In this document: positions 62,872-64,000 of the stretch, piece after piece
Layout: each line of letters begins with the position of its first letter
How positions within the stretch are numbered: position 1 is the stretch's first letter
Assembly: GCA_964006375.1 (NCBI GenBank)
Contig: OZ023267.1
Coordinates: 82,586,906 to 82,650,905 of the forward strand
Reading direction: 5' to 3'
Length of the DNA: 64,000 nucleotides
Source of the DNA: Tillus elongatus
Taxonomy: Eukaryota > Arthropoda > Insecta > Coleoptera > Cleridae
The notes under the pieces: generated by a model
The model's input: only the letters and a program-made list of their open reading frames with translations
Databases searched by the model: none
What the model was told of the DNA's origin: nothing
Translations under genes and position numbers: made by a program

Positions 62872-63728
62872 TGTTGCGTTTTCTCCGGGTTCTGGATAAG
62901 TGAGACTTTAAATTTTAACAAAACAACTTTATTTACTATCTAAATATGGATACAATAAAAGTTCTAGAATGTCTCTCTCACAAAACACTTAATTTGCTGT
63001 CTAAATATGGATACAATAAAAGTTCTAGAATGTCTCTCTCACAAAACACTTAATTTACTGTCTAAATATGGATACAATAAAGGTCTAGAACGTCTCTCTC
63101 ACAAAACACTTAGTTTATCTGGCCTTACACTGGTTACTAATCTGCACACAAGTCACTATACTGAAACTACGGTCTCTACTTCACACTAGTTACTGCTTCT
63201 TTTAGTCACTTCAACATTATCTCACTGAACTGCCTGCGCTGGCTTACTTCCATCTTTATATAGCCGTCGCACCTTCCAGTTTGTTCTCGAGCGTTCTATT
63301 CCAGAATGTTCCAGGACCTTCTTTTGCTAGAAGGTTTTGTGAATACAGATCGGCCCCGTGTGTATACAGGGGGATGCATATACAGGTGATCCAAATGTGG
63401 TCATCACTCCTATGTTACACAAGAGGTGTTTCTCGTAATATAAGATCTCTCTGCGTATACAGGGTGTAAGGGTTCTCTGCGCATACAGGGTGTGTATACA
63501 GGGTGTTCGGAATGTGCAGACCTCAGTTATCCGTTCCGACGGGGTACAAGTTGGTAACTTCGTTATTTCTGGTCCTAGAGGGTTGGGACTTCGCCTGAGG
63601 GGGGGTCACCCCAGGCACCCCTAGATGGGTGGGGAGGCGGTGTTGCCAGATTGTGCAAAAATTCCCAGATGTTGGGGAAGTTCTGGAGATGTGGCAACAC
63701 CGCACCTACATCTGTTGAAGTGCTTTGT

Positions 63729-63732
<4 letters not shown>
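62872..63732 (-). repeat. 5' LTR (861 bp)
   Basis: Same as the 3' LTR but with three 61-bp units (62939, 63000 and 63061) instead of two. It would carry the promoter. TATATAG near 63259 (minus CTATATA) is a candidate TATA element but is unproven. Confidence 0.93.

Positions 63733-63819
<87 letters not shown>
63733..63819. repeat. (TA)n microsatellite, right flank of Gypsy
   Basis: About 87 bp of TA, the continuation of the tract at 56868-56969. Confidence 0.95.
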
Positions 63820-63824
<5 letters not shown>

Positions 63825-64000
63825 TCTTCTTTGCAAACACATTATCAACGACTGTTTCGTTCTTAAATGACGTCTTGTGTTTAACTTTAAAGATAAAAGA
63901 AGCTATTTTAGATTTATTTTTATAGACTTGACTTTGTTTAGATTTCTACTATGTATATTATGCTACACTTTCAGCCTAAAACCACACCATAATATATCTA
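63820..64000. other. No recognisable feature
   Basis: AT-rich; nothing assignable before the window ends. Confidence 0.4.

Overview
This window reads as arthropod (probably insect) intergenic DNA built almost entirely of transposable elements; I found no convincing host gene. The evidence is the element set itself: I/LOA-type and CR1/Jockey-type LINEs, a DIRS retrotransposon, a Penelope-like element with a GIY-YIG endonuclease, a Ty3/Gypsy LTR element, mariner-type transposases with an arthropod-style N-terminal domain, a tRNA-derived SINE and many (TA)n tracts. The genus cannot be named from this sequence.

Layout. 1-10.4 kb: a LINE reverse transcriptase fragment, then at least six copies of a dispersed repeat that carries an internal (TA)n tract; one copy is split by a 2.8-kb mariner with ~0.9-kb terminal inverted repeats (TIRs). 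10.4-20.4 kb: a SINE, the 3' half of a LINE on the minus strand abutting a decayed DIRS element on the plus strand, a transposase remnant, and a 0.3-kb foldback insertion with a 12-bp target duplication. 20.4-28.5 kb: two 5'-truncated Penelope-like copies joined head to head at a TGGCCA palindrome; a nearly full-length 5.2-kb LINE later landed inside the minus copy and left a 13-bp target-site duplication. 28.5-44 kb: more copies of the TA-bearing repeat, a SINE with a 17-bp target duplication, a 505-bp tandem duplication that includes LINE tails, two mariner relics, two LINE fragments and MITEs. 44.4-48.15 kb: an inverted-repeat structure (arms ~1.2-1.4 kb) holding a mariner transposase piece and two opposed SINEs. 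48.15-56.87 kb: a near-perfect 8.7-kb palindrome with practically no spacer. 56.97-63.73 kb: a young 6.8-kb Gypsy element on the minus strand with two LTRs, a tRNA-Leu-type primer site, gag, a candidate -1 frameshift signal, and pol interrupted by one stop codon.

The coding regions are parasitic replication machinery. The Gypsy element is the least damaged: gag and pol would be linked by -1 frameshifting and only one in-frame stop breaks pol. The LINE has ORF1 and ORF2 overlapping by 11 nt, each with a frameshift, plus a 7-residue duplication over reverse transcriptase motif A. Everything else is truncated or frameshifted.

The most interesting structures are the 8.7-kb palindrome (real foldback duplication or assembly artefact), the head-to-head Penelope junction, the GGGAAAC frameshift signal with a perfectly placed stem, and the repeated coincidence of rearrangement edges with (TA)n tracts.
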